NCBI GenBank assembly: GCA_016282745.1
Contig: JAEELL010000132.1
Location: 1 to 41,950, forward strand
DNA from: Lachnospiraceae bacterium
Lineage (GTDB): Bacteria > Bacillota > Clostridia > Lachnospirales > Lachnospiraceae
Length of the DNA stretch: 41,950 nt
Direction of reading: 5' to 3'
Part shown: in pieces, positions 1 through 8,350 of the stretch
How the letters are laid out: each line of letters starts with the position of its first letter
How positions within the stretch are numbered: the first letter of the stretch is position 1
Notes under the pieces: generated by a model
The model's database searches: none
The model's input: only the letters and a program-made list of their open reading frames with translations
What the model was told of the DNA's origin: nothing
Position numbers and translations under genes: made by a program

Positions 1-17
1 AATGTTACATATTTCTA

Positions 18-2189
18 TTAAGAATACTGATAAATTATTTTAATACTGAGTATTCCGTAATTAAATGATATAACATATAAATAATCACCTATATATATTC
101 CCCTTGTATTTTCATATTCGGAATACACTCTTACAGAATTAAGAAGTTCAAATCCATTTACTGTATATTTATATAAAAGATAACTGTTTTTCGGATATCC
201 TGAATCAGAAAATGAATCCACCGAAAATCCTACATATCCTTTATCAGCGTCAATAAGAACTGATTTATAATCCCATGCATCACTTAACATATAATCAGGC
301 TTTAGTTTTAAAGAGGCAACTCTGTCTGCAACGTTGCGGTCAAGTTTATACATGTCAAGTTTTACTCTATCTGATTCCTCTCCTATTCCAAATAACAGCC
401 CTTTACCAAATGAGAATAAATTATCTGAATATCCCGGCATCTTTAATTTGCCAATAACTTTAGGATTCTCATTATCGGTAAAATCAATTGTAAAAAGAGG
501 ATCTGTGTTTCTGAATGTAACAAGATATCCATAGTCTCCGATAAATCTTGATGCGTATATATCCTCGTCTTCTGCAATTCCATCAAGCATTGCAACTCTC
601 TTCATATCACTGTTAAATACGGAAATGATATTTTCCTCTTTCGGTTCATACATATTTCCTTCATCATCCGGTTCATACCAAATATGTGTTGAAATATAAT
701 TGTTCCCTGCAATTCTTTTTCCATCATAATAATAATCTTCATAACATACTGTTACATAATCACTCTCATTATTTGTAAACATTCTCAAATAGCCGTCTTT
801 TTCATCCATACATAAGTTATTTTCTACCCAACCCAGTGTTTTTCCATTGCATATTGTCTCTATCATACCTGCCTTAATTTCTAATTTATAGACAGTTGAT
901 ACTCTTGTCATGTTAGAATCTTTACATCTTCTTTTTTTAGATATTTTATCAATTTCATAATCAGGAAACATCTCCTGCAGGGATTTCTTTTCTCTTTTCC
1001 TTATTTTAATGTCCTCATTTTCATTGCTGTTGTCTTTGTTATCACTGTCCGTATTGTAATCTTGGGACACTCTTTTCTTACTATCTTCGTTTGTTATATC
1101 ATTGTATTCATAACTATTTCCTGTGACATATAAGCTATTGTGGCTCATATACACTTCATTTCCACATCCGTAAATAGCAGTCTTATCGACAATATTTTCA
1201 GAATCCTTTATCTTGATTGAAGTCACAACTGTATAATAGTTATCCTCGATATTCTGTGGAATTACAATATCTTTTTTACCGCAATATATTTCATCAACCT
1301 TTGGAATACAGTATTCTTTATCAAACAGTGAATATTCGTTGTATGACACTGTATACAAGAATCCATCATAAATTCGTGACGAAATATAATGACCATCCTG
1401 TGTATGTTTAGATACAAGTTCCGGTTTTGTTCGTTCCTTTATATTGAATACAGTAATAATCGTATTAGAACCAATAAATGTACATGTATCCTCTTCCATA
1501 TTCTGAACACCTACGAGAATCAATATATCATCATCAACATACATTTCATTATAACAAATATTATCGTTTTCAAATTCAATTTCTGAAACTCTGTCTACAT
1601 TTCCTTTATCTGCAGATGCGATAAACACTTTTTTCTTATATTCATCTAATACATAAATATATTTACCGTCAGTTTTTACAATATCACCTTCTTCAACACC
1701 TTCTGTCTGATTATTTGTTCCTGAAAAATCATTTTTCTCATAATTAGGACCCGAACATGTGGCAGTATCTGCACTCATTTCCACTTTGCTTTCAATTTTC
1801 CAATCTTTGTAAGCATCACCAAAAACAATGTTTGAACTTGAAACCAAATTCTCATATATGCTGTCAAAATCGTCTTCATCTGCAATTTCTTCCTGCTCAG
1901 CAAGATAATCAACGCTATTCTCTTTATCAAAACTGTTATCCGCACTCATTTGTGTGCTTCTTGATGATTCACTACGCCCTAGTGACATATTATTAATTGC
2001 AGCACCAAAAAGAACAATACATAACACCACGCATGCAGCTGCAACAGTTGGGATTTTATATATCTTCCTCTTTGGATCCAATTCAAGATTTGGAATTTCT
2101 TTATCAGTTTGAAACTCTTCACTGTGCTTTGATATTAACTCTGCAATCTTTTTATTCTCTTCCTCTATATCATCATAATTCAATTTCAT
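18..2189 (-). CDS. Membrane-anchored beta-propeller protein, probable sigma-factor partner
   Basis: This 723-residue protein has a short charged cytoplasmic N-terminus (about residues 1-45), one hydrophobic segment (about 46-67, starting VAAACVVLCIVLFG) and a large outside part. The outer part has the repeating strand pattern and the GDIVKTDGKYIYVLD-type opening known from the secreted beta-propeller family (Pfam Beta_propel, PF09826). A Lys/Asp/Asn-rich low-complexity insertion lies near residues 365-430. The start is one base after the stop of the ECF-like sigma gene, and its GGAGG ribosome site lies inside that stop region, so the two are almost certainly translationally coupled. By analogy with other sigma/membrane-protein pairs I infer that it holds or senses for the sigma factor; no zinc-finger anti-sigma motif is visible, so that role is unproven. 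The family call is fairly firm, the role is not. Confidence 0.75.
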   Translation of the reverse strand: MKLNYDDIEEENKKIAELISKHSEEFQTDKEIPNLELDPKRKIYKIPTVAAACVVLCIVLFGAAINNMSLGRSESSRSTQMSADNSFDKENSVDYLAEQEEIADEDDFDSIYENLVSSSNIVFGDAYKDWKIESKVEMSADTATCSGPNYEKNDFSGTNNQTEGVEEGDIVKTDGKYIYVLDEYKKKVFIASADKGNVDRVSEIEFENDNICYNEMYVDDDILILVGVQNMEEDTCTFIGSNTIITVFNIKERTKPELVSKHTQDGHYISSRIYDGFLYTVSYNEYSLFDKEYCIPKVDEIYCGKKDIVIPQNIEDNYYTVVTSIKIKDSENIVDKTAIYGCGNEVYMSHNSLYVTGNSYEYNDITNEDSKKRVSQDYNTDSDNKDNSNENEDIKIRKREKKSLQEMFPDYEIDKISKKRRCKDSNMTRVSTVYKLEIKAGMIETICNGKTLGWVENNLCMDEKDGYLRMFTNNESDYVTVCYEDYYYDGKRIAGNNYISTHIWYEPDDEGNMYEPKEENIISVFNSDMKRVAMLDGIAEDEDIYASRFIGDYGYLVTFRNTDPLFTIDFTDNENPKVIGKLKMPGYSDNLFSFGKGLLFGIGEESDRVKLDMYKLDRNVADRVASLKLKPDYMLSDAWDYKSVLIDADKGYVGFSVDSFSDSGYPKNSYLLYKYTVNGFELLNSVRVYSEYENTRGIYIGDYLYVISFNYGILSIKIIYQYS

Positions 2190-2190
2190 A

Positions 2191-2718
2191 TTATACCTCC
2201 AAAGTTTTTCGCATTTTTGCCAATGCTCTGTTTAGTTTTGAACGTACAGTCGACTGTTTTATTCCAAGTATCAAAGATACATCAGAACTTTTATAACCTT
2301 CTACGACACATAATGTGACAATGATTCTTTCTTCCTTTTTAAGTTTCATCATTGCATTATGTATATCCAGCCTGTTATCTATATCACTTTTGTAACTGCC
2401 AATATTTATATCATCAATATTTGACACATTTGGATTATGTACATTTATCATTTGATATTTATCTCGTATTTTTCTCTTACATTTAACTGACAATATCCTA
2501 AGAATCCAACATTCAAATTTGTTTGCATCTTTAAGTTTTGAAATTCCTGTATAAGCATCCATTATCGTATCACTCACCACATCTTCTGCTTCATCTGAAT
2601 TTCCAAGTATATATATTGCCATTTTTAGCAGATCAGTATAGATAGATTGATAAACTTTCTCAAATGCGTATTTATCGTTATTCATTGCACAGTTTATAAA
2701 ATCTAAATTCACATTCAT
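2191..2718 (-). CDS. ECF-type sigma-70 family RNA polymerase sigma factor
   Basis: A 175-residue sigma factor with only regions 2 and 4. Region 2 is seen around NSDEAEDVVSDTIMDAY and region 4 as the C-terminal helix-turn-helix EERIIVTLCVVEGYKSSDVS followed by GIKQSTVRSKLNRALAKMR. I place the start at the ATG at 2716-2718 because AGGAGAAG lies just upstream; a longer in-frame reading to 2775 has no such site. It would direct RNA polymerase to a small set of promoters, probably for a cell-envelope signal given its coupled membrane partner downstream (1-bp gap). Its own promoter may lie near 2770-2810, where the minus strand has a GCAACA motif that resembles an ECF -35, but I am not sure of it. 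Confidence 0.88.
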   Translation of the reverse strand: MNVNLDFINCAMNNDKYAFEKVYQSIYTDLLKMAIYILGNSDEAEDVVSDTIMDAYTGISKLKDANKFECWILRILSVKCKRKIRDKYQMINVHNPNVSNIDDINIGSYKSDIDNRLDIHNAMMKLKKEERIIVTLCVVEGYKSSDVSLILGIKQSTVRSKLNRALAKMRKTLEV

Positions 2719-2869
2719 TTTTTCTTCTCCTACGTTGTATCGATACCAAAGTGTAATTGCAATTAACATCTTCACCTATATAGTGTATAATAAATCGCAA
2801 AGTGTTGCATTTTATTTTTTATTTAATAAATTTTAATTAATAATATTTAAAATACCTAATTCTCATTAG

Positions 2870-2903
2870 TTTGAATAATTATTTTCTAAATAATTAATTC
2901 AAA
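2870..2903. promoter_or_regulatory. AT-rich inverted repeat upstream of the radical SAM gene
   Basis: Arms at 2870-2884 (TTTGAATAATTATTT) and 2888-2903 match except for one extra A, with a 3-base loop. It lies between the divergent sigma and radical SAM genes. It could be an operator or a weak hairpin; no T-tract follows. Confidence 0.3.
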
Positions 2904-2940
2904 TGTAAAAAAACTGATTATTATTTTTAACGAGGTAACT

Positions 2941-3846
2941 ATGTATTATAACTCGCTCAACAATTATTTAAAAAACAGATTTGGATCAAAAGTATACAAA
3001 CTATCATTAAATGCCGGTCTAACATGTCCAAACAGAGATGGAACTCTCAGTTATGACGGATGTATTTTCTGTTCTGCCGGCGGTTCCGGTGACTTTGCCA
3101 CAAGTGCAGCTCTTTCGATAACTGACCAGATAGAAAAAGCCAAAGAAAAAGTCTCAAAGAAAATCAAAGATGGTTTATACATTGCTTACTTTCAAGCCTA
3201 TACAAACACATACGGTCCAATAGAATACTTAAGAAGAATTTTTCTTGAAGCTATAAATCACAAGGATATTGTTGCCTTGTCAATTGCCACTCGCCCCGAT
3301 TGTCTTGGTGATGACGTATTAAATCTATTAAATGAGCTAAATAAAATTAAACCTGTTTTTGTAGAACTTGGACTTCAGACCTCCAATGAAAAAACCGCCA
3401 ATTATATAAACAGAGGTTATAATTTGGAGTGTTTTAATTTGGCAGTCACCCGACTTCACAATATAGGTATCAATATTGTTGTTCATGTAATTATCGGTTT
3501 GCCGGGAGAAACTGCAGAAGATGTATACAACACAATAAATCATGTATCCCAACTTCCAATTAACGGTATAAAATTGCAATTGCTCCATGTTCTGAAAAAT
3601 ACAAAGCTTGCAGAAGATTATGCCAATAACTTATTTAAAACATTAGAAATGGACGACTATATAAAAATAGTCGCCCACTGTATTGAACTGCTTCCATCTG
3701 ATATTGTCATTCACCGTCTCACCGGTGATGGTCCAAAATCTCTGCTTATTGCTCCACTATGGAGTCTCAACAAAAAGCATGTATTAAATTCACTAAATAA
3801 ATACTTTAAAGATAATGATGTAACTCAGGGATCAAAAATCACTTAA
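2941..3846 (+). CDS. TIGR01212-family (YhcC-like) radical SAM protein
   Basis: A 301-residue radical SAM protein. The iron-sulfur cluster motif is visible near the N-terminus: C29 in GLTCPNRDG, then C41 and C44 in GCIFC, the CX11CX2C spacing typical of the TIGR01212/YhcC group rather than the usual CX3CX2C. Further family marks are YFQAYTNTYGP, ALSIATRPDC, ELGLQTSN and HVIIGLPGET. The enzyme would cleave S-adenosylmethionine to a radical; the substrate of this family is not settled, with RNA or heme-like targets proposed for relatives. The start has GAGG upstream at 2931-2934. It is a lone plus-strand gene between two minus-strand sigma modules, and its 3' end overlaps the RsgI-like gene by 15 bp, tail to tail. 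Confidence 0.9.
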   Translation: MYYNSLNNYLKNRFGSKVYKLSLNAGLTCPNRDGTLSYDGCIFCSAGGSGDFATSAALSITDQIEKAKEKVSKKIKDGLYIAYFQAYTNTYGPIEYLRRIFLEAINHKDIVALSIATRPDCLGDDVLNLLNELNKIKPVFVELGLQTSNEKTANYINRGYNLECFNLAVTRLHNIGINIVVHVIIGLPGETAEDVYNTINHVSQLPINGIKLQLLHVLKNTKLAEDYANNLFKTLEMDDYIKIVAHCIELLPSDIVIHRLTGDGPKSLLIAPLWSLNKKHVLNSLNKYFKDNDVTQGSKIT

Positions 3847-3865
3847 TTCATCAGTGATTTTTGAT
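3831..3865. terminator. Bidirectional terminator inside two overlapping gene ends
   Basis: A perfect 13-bp inverted repeat (ATCAAAAATCACT at 3831-3843, AGTGATTTTTGAT at 3853-3865) with a 9-base loop. The stop codons of both convergent genes lie within it: 3844-3846 on plus and 3832-3834 on minus. The A/T-rich arms supply a T-run in each direction. Confidence 0.75.
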
Positions 3866-5022
3866 TTCCTGTTATTTTTCTTTTCTTTAACGCCTTTTTG
3901 GGAATCATAGTCATCTGATTTTCCTCCAAAAATATCTTTATCCGGTTTTGTTGTTGCTTCTTCTTTGTATTTGTCTTCAGATTTTTCGAAATCTATGTCA
4001 TCATTCATTAAACATGATTCTTCTTCTAAGTCATTCGCAGATTCATCTTCCGAACACTCGTCTGTTTCATCTTCACCAATAATCTCAGCATTTACTTCGT
4101 TTTCATCTTCTACTGTTGTTTCCTCTGAATTATCTGATTCTGTTTCATTTAAATCAACCATAATTGCATCTTCATCAAAATCTTTTACTTCGTTGTCATC
4201 ATCTACAGCATCGATAATAATGCTTTTATCAACTTTTTTGTTTTTCTTCTGTGCTTGTACGTATTTTTTTGTAATCTTTCCTACTGACAATTCAGCTATT
4301 TCAGCCGGTTTTTCCTTAACTGTTTTTGAAACTTTGATACAGTATGCAGCTTTTCCTTTTGAAATGCCTTTCTTTTCAGCTAACTCATCAACTTTATCGT
4401 CGTTTTTGTATTCCTGATAAACAACAGTAAACTGACTGTCACTCTTTTTTCTATAAGAACTTATATCACTCTTGACATTATTTATAACTGACACACTATT
4501 CTTTTCATCAATATCAGCTGACACAAGCACTACTGAACTCTTCTCTTTAAGATAACCGTTCTTTTTAATTGCTGATAATGTCATGTCAATCTTTTTATCA
4601 TTCTTCATTTTTTTGTCAAATTTGTTATTAATCTGATCAACTACTTTCTCAGCATCCTTGTTATTTGCATCAACTGAAATTATATCACCTTTTTTATTAT
4701 ATCCAATGCTAATACTTGGATTAACATCAAATGTAATACTGCAGGCAACAGTGTTTACGGCCTGATTATGTAATGGAATAACAAGTATCCCTAACACAGC
4801 AATACACATAACAGCACAGGCACTAACAATTGACATTGCCATAGATGGAACCCATCCGTGTTTCTTGCTACTTTTTTCAACAAATACAGGCTCGTCTCTC
4901 AAGTCACTTTCCAGACTTTCTACCGGCTGTATATCACTCATTAAAATCTTATCCAAAATGTCAGGAGCCATATCTGAGAACGCTTCATTTAAGCCCTTAT
5001 TAATCTTATCTTTCTTATTCAT
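3832..5022 (-). CDS. RsgI-like membrane anti-sigma factor with acidic tail
   Basis: This 396-residue protein has a cytoplasmic N-terminus (about residues 1-57, containing GLNEAFSDMAPDILDKIL), one membrane segment (about 58-82) and an outer domain starting SITFDVNPSISIGYNKKGDI, which is the hallmark of the RsgI periplasmic domain (VDVNPSIEL-type motif). After about residue 265 the protein becomes a long, very acidic tail rich in Asp, Glu and Ser, with no carbohydrate-binding module such as those on clostridial RsgI proteins. The start has AGGAGG upstream and follows the sigma gene by 11 bp. By family knowledge it should bind and restrain the sigma factor made from the gene just upstream until an outside signal arrives. 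The RsgI-like call is good; the nature of the signal is unknown. Confidence 0.82.
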   Translation of the reverse strand: MNKKDKINKGLNEAFSDMAPDILDKILMSDIQPVESLESDLRDEPVFVEKSSKKHGWVPSMAMSIVSACAVMCIAVLGILVIPLHNQAVNTVACSITFDVNPSISIGYNKKGDIISVDANNKDAEKVVDQINNKFDKKMKNDKKIDMTLSAIKKNGYLKEKSSVVLVSADIDEKNSVSVINNVKSDISSYRKKSDSQFTVVYQEYKNDDKVDELAEKKGISKGKAAYCIKVSKTVKEKPAEIAELSVGKITKKYVQAQKKNKKVDKSIIIDAVDDDNEVKDFDEDAIMVDLNETESDNSEETTVEDENEVNAEIIGEDETDECSEDESANDLEEESCLMNDDIDFEKSEDKYKEEATTKPDKDIFGGKSDDYDSQKGVKEKKNNRKSKITDELSDF

Positions 5023-5033
5023 ACAGATTCCTC

Positions 5034-5573
5034 CTATCCTTCTATTATTGCTTTCATCTTTTTCAGTGATCTATTGTATTTAGATAACACTGTTGATAAA
5101 GGAATACCCAGAATATCTGATATTTCTCTGTGCTTCATTCCATTTACCAGATGCATTACTACAATAGTTCTCTCTTCATCAGAAATATACTTGAATGCCT
5201 GCTCAATTATCATTCTGTTTTCGACATTCGTAACCATTGAAAACGGTATAGTATTTTCAACCAATTCAAAGTCAACACCCTGATATTTTCCGTATTTTCG
5301 CACAAAATCAAGATATTGATTCTTTGCGATTGTACACATCCAAGCCATTGGCGTACCGTTTTTCTTGTATAAATGCGCCGCATTTCTAATTCGAATATAA
5401 GTATTCTGAAGTAAATCTTCAGCATCTTCCTTATTCTTTGTCAATGATAATAGAAATGCATAAAGTTGCTTGTATGTAGCATAGTATAAATCTGAAAAAG
5501 CATCATTATCACCATCTGCTATTCGACGAAATAATGATTCGTCAATTTCTGTTTTCTTTTCTTTTGTTCCCAT
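5034..5573 (-). CDS. ECF-type sigma-70 family RNA polymerase sigma factor (RsgI partner)
   Basis: A 179-residue sigma factor with region 2 (DAFSDLYYATYKQLYAFLLS, then NKEDAEDLLQNTYIRI) and region 4 (SDEERTIVVMHLVNGMKHRE and ISDILGIPLSTVLSKYNRSL). It is shorter than classical SigI and has the ECF layout, although its partner gene is RsgI-like. The start ATG at 5571-5573 has AAAGGA about 11 bases upstream. The stop lies 11 bp before the RsgI-like start, and the ribosome site for that gene overlaps the end of this one, so the pair is an operon. It is unrelated in close sequence to the sigma factor at 2191-2718, so the window holds two separate signalling modules. Confidence 0.9.
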   Translation of the reverse strand: MGTKEKKTEIDESLFRRIADGDNDAFSDLYYATYKQLYAFLLSLTKNKEDAEDLLQNTYIRIRNAAHLYKKNGTPMAWMCTIAKNQYLDFVRKYGKYQGVDFELVENTIPFSMVTNVENRMIIEQAFKYISDEERTIVVMHLVNGMKHREISDILGIPLSTVLSKYNRSLKKMKAIIEG

Positions 5574-5894
5574 AATAATCTGATTCCTTTATTTTTCTAT
5601 CCAGAATTATTTATAATGTAAAATAAATTTATGTCACTAATAATAATTGTCTCGTCATGCCTCTGATAAAAGATGGCACAAAGTACATATATTATAATAC
5701 ATATCTGACAAAAATGAAAGAATCAAACGTCATACCATACAGCTTCATATTTTTGTTAATTAGTCAATGAATAAATATATTTACTATCCTTTATTTGTTG
5801 TTTCATAATATTAAACGAAGGTATTTTATAATTTATTGCATTTTTTCTTAATTTTTTTCAAAAAAAATTTCTAAACTTTTTTTCTCATAAAAAA

Positions 5895-5914
5895 GAGCAG
5901 GCTGACGCCTACTC
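5895..5914 (-). terminator. Rho-independent terminator, minus strand
   Basis: On the minus strand GAGTAGGC and GCCTGCTC form an 8-bp stem (one G-T pair) with loop GTCA, followed by TTTTTTATGAG. No solid minus-strand gene precedes it closely, which suggests a short transcript or a decayed gene between here and about 6.3 kb. Confidence 0.7.
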
Positions 5915-5945
5915 GACATCCAATTGGCGACCGTGGATAATAAAA

Positions 5946-5974
5946 CACCTGCTACTTACTTGAAGCAGCAGGTG
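5946..5974 (-). terminator. Hairpin with T-tract, minus strand
   Basis: CACCTGCT (5946-5953) and AGCAGGTG (5967-5974) pair over 8 bp; read on the minus strand the stem is followed by TTTTATTA. It lies about 30 bp before the terminator at 5895-5914, making a tandem terminator. Confidence 0.55.
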
Positions 5975-6115
5975 CATATGCAAAATACCCATCTTCTTTA
6001 CCGATTACCTAACAGTGTTCAACTTAACCTCTTTTCAAAATATATTGGGAATAAAATCTCTCTCCTGCCTCTGATTTCTCTATCATCGGCTTCCCTACTA
6101 CCATCACTGTATCAT

Positions 6116-6301
6116 TCAATATTGCCGCACATTGAAGTAAAAATAACTATCCACCATTACTCCTATGCCGCTCATAATATAATGAAGCCAGCTAAAATCT
6201 GTAGTATTCTTACTATAATAGTTCCAAAGACTATTTCCGATCCACTCTGATAAACTATTGGCAATTCGTAAACAAAACCCGGTAACTAAAGTAAAGAACA
6301 T
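6116..6301 (-). other. Short hydrophobic open frame, possible gene remnant
   Basis: A 61-codon minus-strand frame rich in aromatic and hydrophobic residues (for example WLHYIMSGIGVMVDSYFYF). No clear ribosome binding site precedes its ATG at 6299-6301, and I do not recognise a family. Two terminators follow it on the same strand about 150-200 bp later, which is the only support for transcription. It may be the tail of a broken membrane protein gene or chance. Confidence 0.2.
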
Positions 6302-6450
6302 TTGGTATTAATAACTATTTAATTATGTATATAAAATAACATGAAAAATAACAGTTGAAAAGTGTCAGGAAGCAACTTTTTCATTTTTGTCAGATTGTCA
6401 AAAATGCCTTATTTTAAAACATTTTTTTATAATTATTTTCGTCAAAATTA

Positions 6451-6495
6451 AGAATTGCGGAAACTAAAAAGCACACGCCTGGTTTCCGCAATTCT
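6451..6495 (-). terminator. Long perfect hairpin after ilvC
   Basis: A perfect 14-bp inverted repeat (AGAATTGCGGAAAC at 6451-6464, GTTTCCGCAATTCT at 6482-6495) with a 17-base loop. On the minus strand it is followed by TAATTTTGACG. It sits about 90 bp after the ilvC stop and is probably its terminator. Confidence 0.7.
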
Positions 6496-6584
6496 AAATC
6501 AATATATTATATATATTTATTAATCAGATTTTTTCTCTGAAAATATCGTCAATCAACAATATATCAAAAATGTAAAACTAATTA

Positions 6585-7628
<1,044 letters not shown>

Positions 7629-7667
7629 TTAATAATATATATATTCTGTCACTTGTACAGATATAAA

Positions 7668-8147
7668 CTAATTAAATCCTCTTGATAATCCGGTAATACC
7701 TGTTCTTACAAGTTCAACCTCAGCTTCATCAAGTAAACTCAAGAAAGCATCAAGCTTGTTCTGATTTCCTGTCAATTCAACCATCATTGAGTCAGTTGAC
7801 ACATCAACAATCTTTGCTCTGAAGATATCTGTTACAGCAAGAATCTGCTGTCTTCTCTCAGGAGTTGTTTTAATCTTTGCAAGAATAAGTTCTCTTGTAA
7901 CAGATGATCCGTCTTCAAGAACTTTCACACTGACAACATCTACTAACTTGTCAATCTGCTTTTCAATCTGCTCTAAGATATCATCATCTCCTGTAACAAC
8001 TATAGTCATACGTGAATATTTTGGATTCTCAGTCACACCAACTGTAAGACTGTCAATATTATATCCTCTTCTGCTGAATAAACCAGCAACTCTGTTGAGA
8101 ACACCCGATGTATTGTCAACGAGTACAGAAAATACTCTTCTATTCAT
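7668..8147 (-). CDS. ilvN: Acetolactate synthase small (regulatory) subunit
   Basis: A 159-residue regulatory subunit of acetolactate (acetohydroxyacid) synthase. The N-terminal ACT domain is clear (FSVLVDNTSGVLNRVAGLFS, RRGYNIDSLTVG), followed by the second conserved domain with VKVLEDGSSVTRELILAKI. It binds the catalytic subunit and gives feedback control by valine. The start at 8145-8147 (MNRRVFSVLV) has AAAGGAG upstream; an earlier ATG is less likely. A good sigma-A promoter lies about 40 bp upstream and leaves only a short leader, so there is no room for a T-box or leader peptide attenuator. ilvC follows directly. The gene is often also called ilvH. Confidence 0.95.
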   Translation of the reverse strand: MNRRVFSVLVDNTSGVLNRVAGLFSRRGYNIDSLTVGVTENPKYSRMTIVVTGDDDILEQIEKQIDKLVDVVSVKVLEDGSSVTRELILAKIKTTPERRQQILAVTDIFRAKIVDVSTDSMMVELTGNQNKLDAFLSLLDEAEVELVRTGITGLSRGFN

Positions 8148-8185
8148 AATATGTACTCCTTTCATCTTAATCAACACTAGTTAAT

Positions 8186-8213
8186 ATCTTATCACATATG
8201 CATTTTTTGTCAA
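8186..8213 (-). promoter_or_regulatory. Sigma-A promoter of ilvN-ilvC
   Basis: On the minus strand TTGACA (8208-8213) and TAAGAT (8186-8191) are 16 bp apart. Transcription would start about 30 bases before the ilvN start codon. Confidence 0.7.
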
Positions 8214-8229
8214 TAATTCCAACATAAAA

Positions 8230-8272
8230 TGCACCTCAAAACGTTAAACATCCGCCTAACGTTTGAGATGCA
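8230..8272 (-). terminator. Terminator of the downstream LRR gene
   Basis: TGCACCTCAAAACGTTA (8230-8246) pairs with TAACGTTTGAGATGCA (8257-8272) with one bulge and one G-T pair. On the minus strand it is followed by TTTTATGTT. It separates the LRR gene from the ilv promoter. Confidence 0.75.
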
Positions 8273-8350
8273 CTTCTTACATTGAAACCATATTTATTAT
8301 AAAAACAGTTTCTATTGCTATTTATAGCTTAGTAATCAAATCAATAATTA

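Larger units (their letters stand above)
5574..6584. other. 1-kb gene-poor region with several hairpins
   Basis: No convincing gene fills this stretch. It holds two minus-strand terminators near 5.9 kb, a short minus-strand open frame at 6116-6301, a CATTTTTG/CAAAAATG inverted repeat near 6382-6406, and the long ilvC terminator at 6451-6495. The 5600-5880 part is AT-rich with no feature I can support beyond a likely promoter region for the sigma gene at 5034-5573. Confidence 0.6.

Noticed and set aside
3965-4417. Ser-rich plus-strand protein of 150 residues
   Set aside because: It is the antisense shadow of the acidic, GAA/GAT-rich tail of the RsgI-like gene and has no ribosome site.
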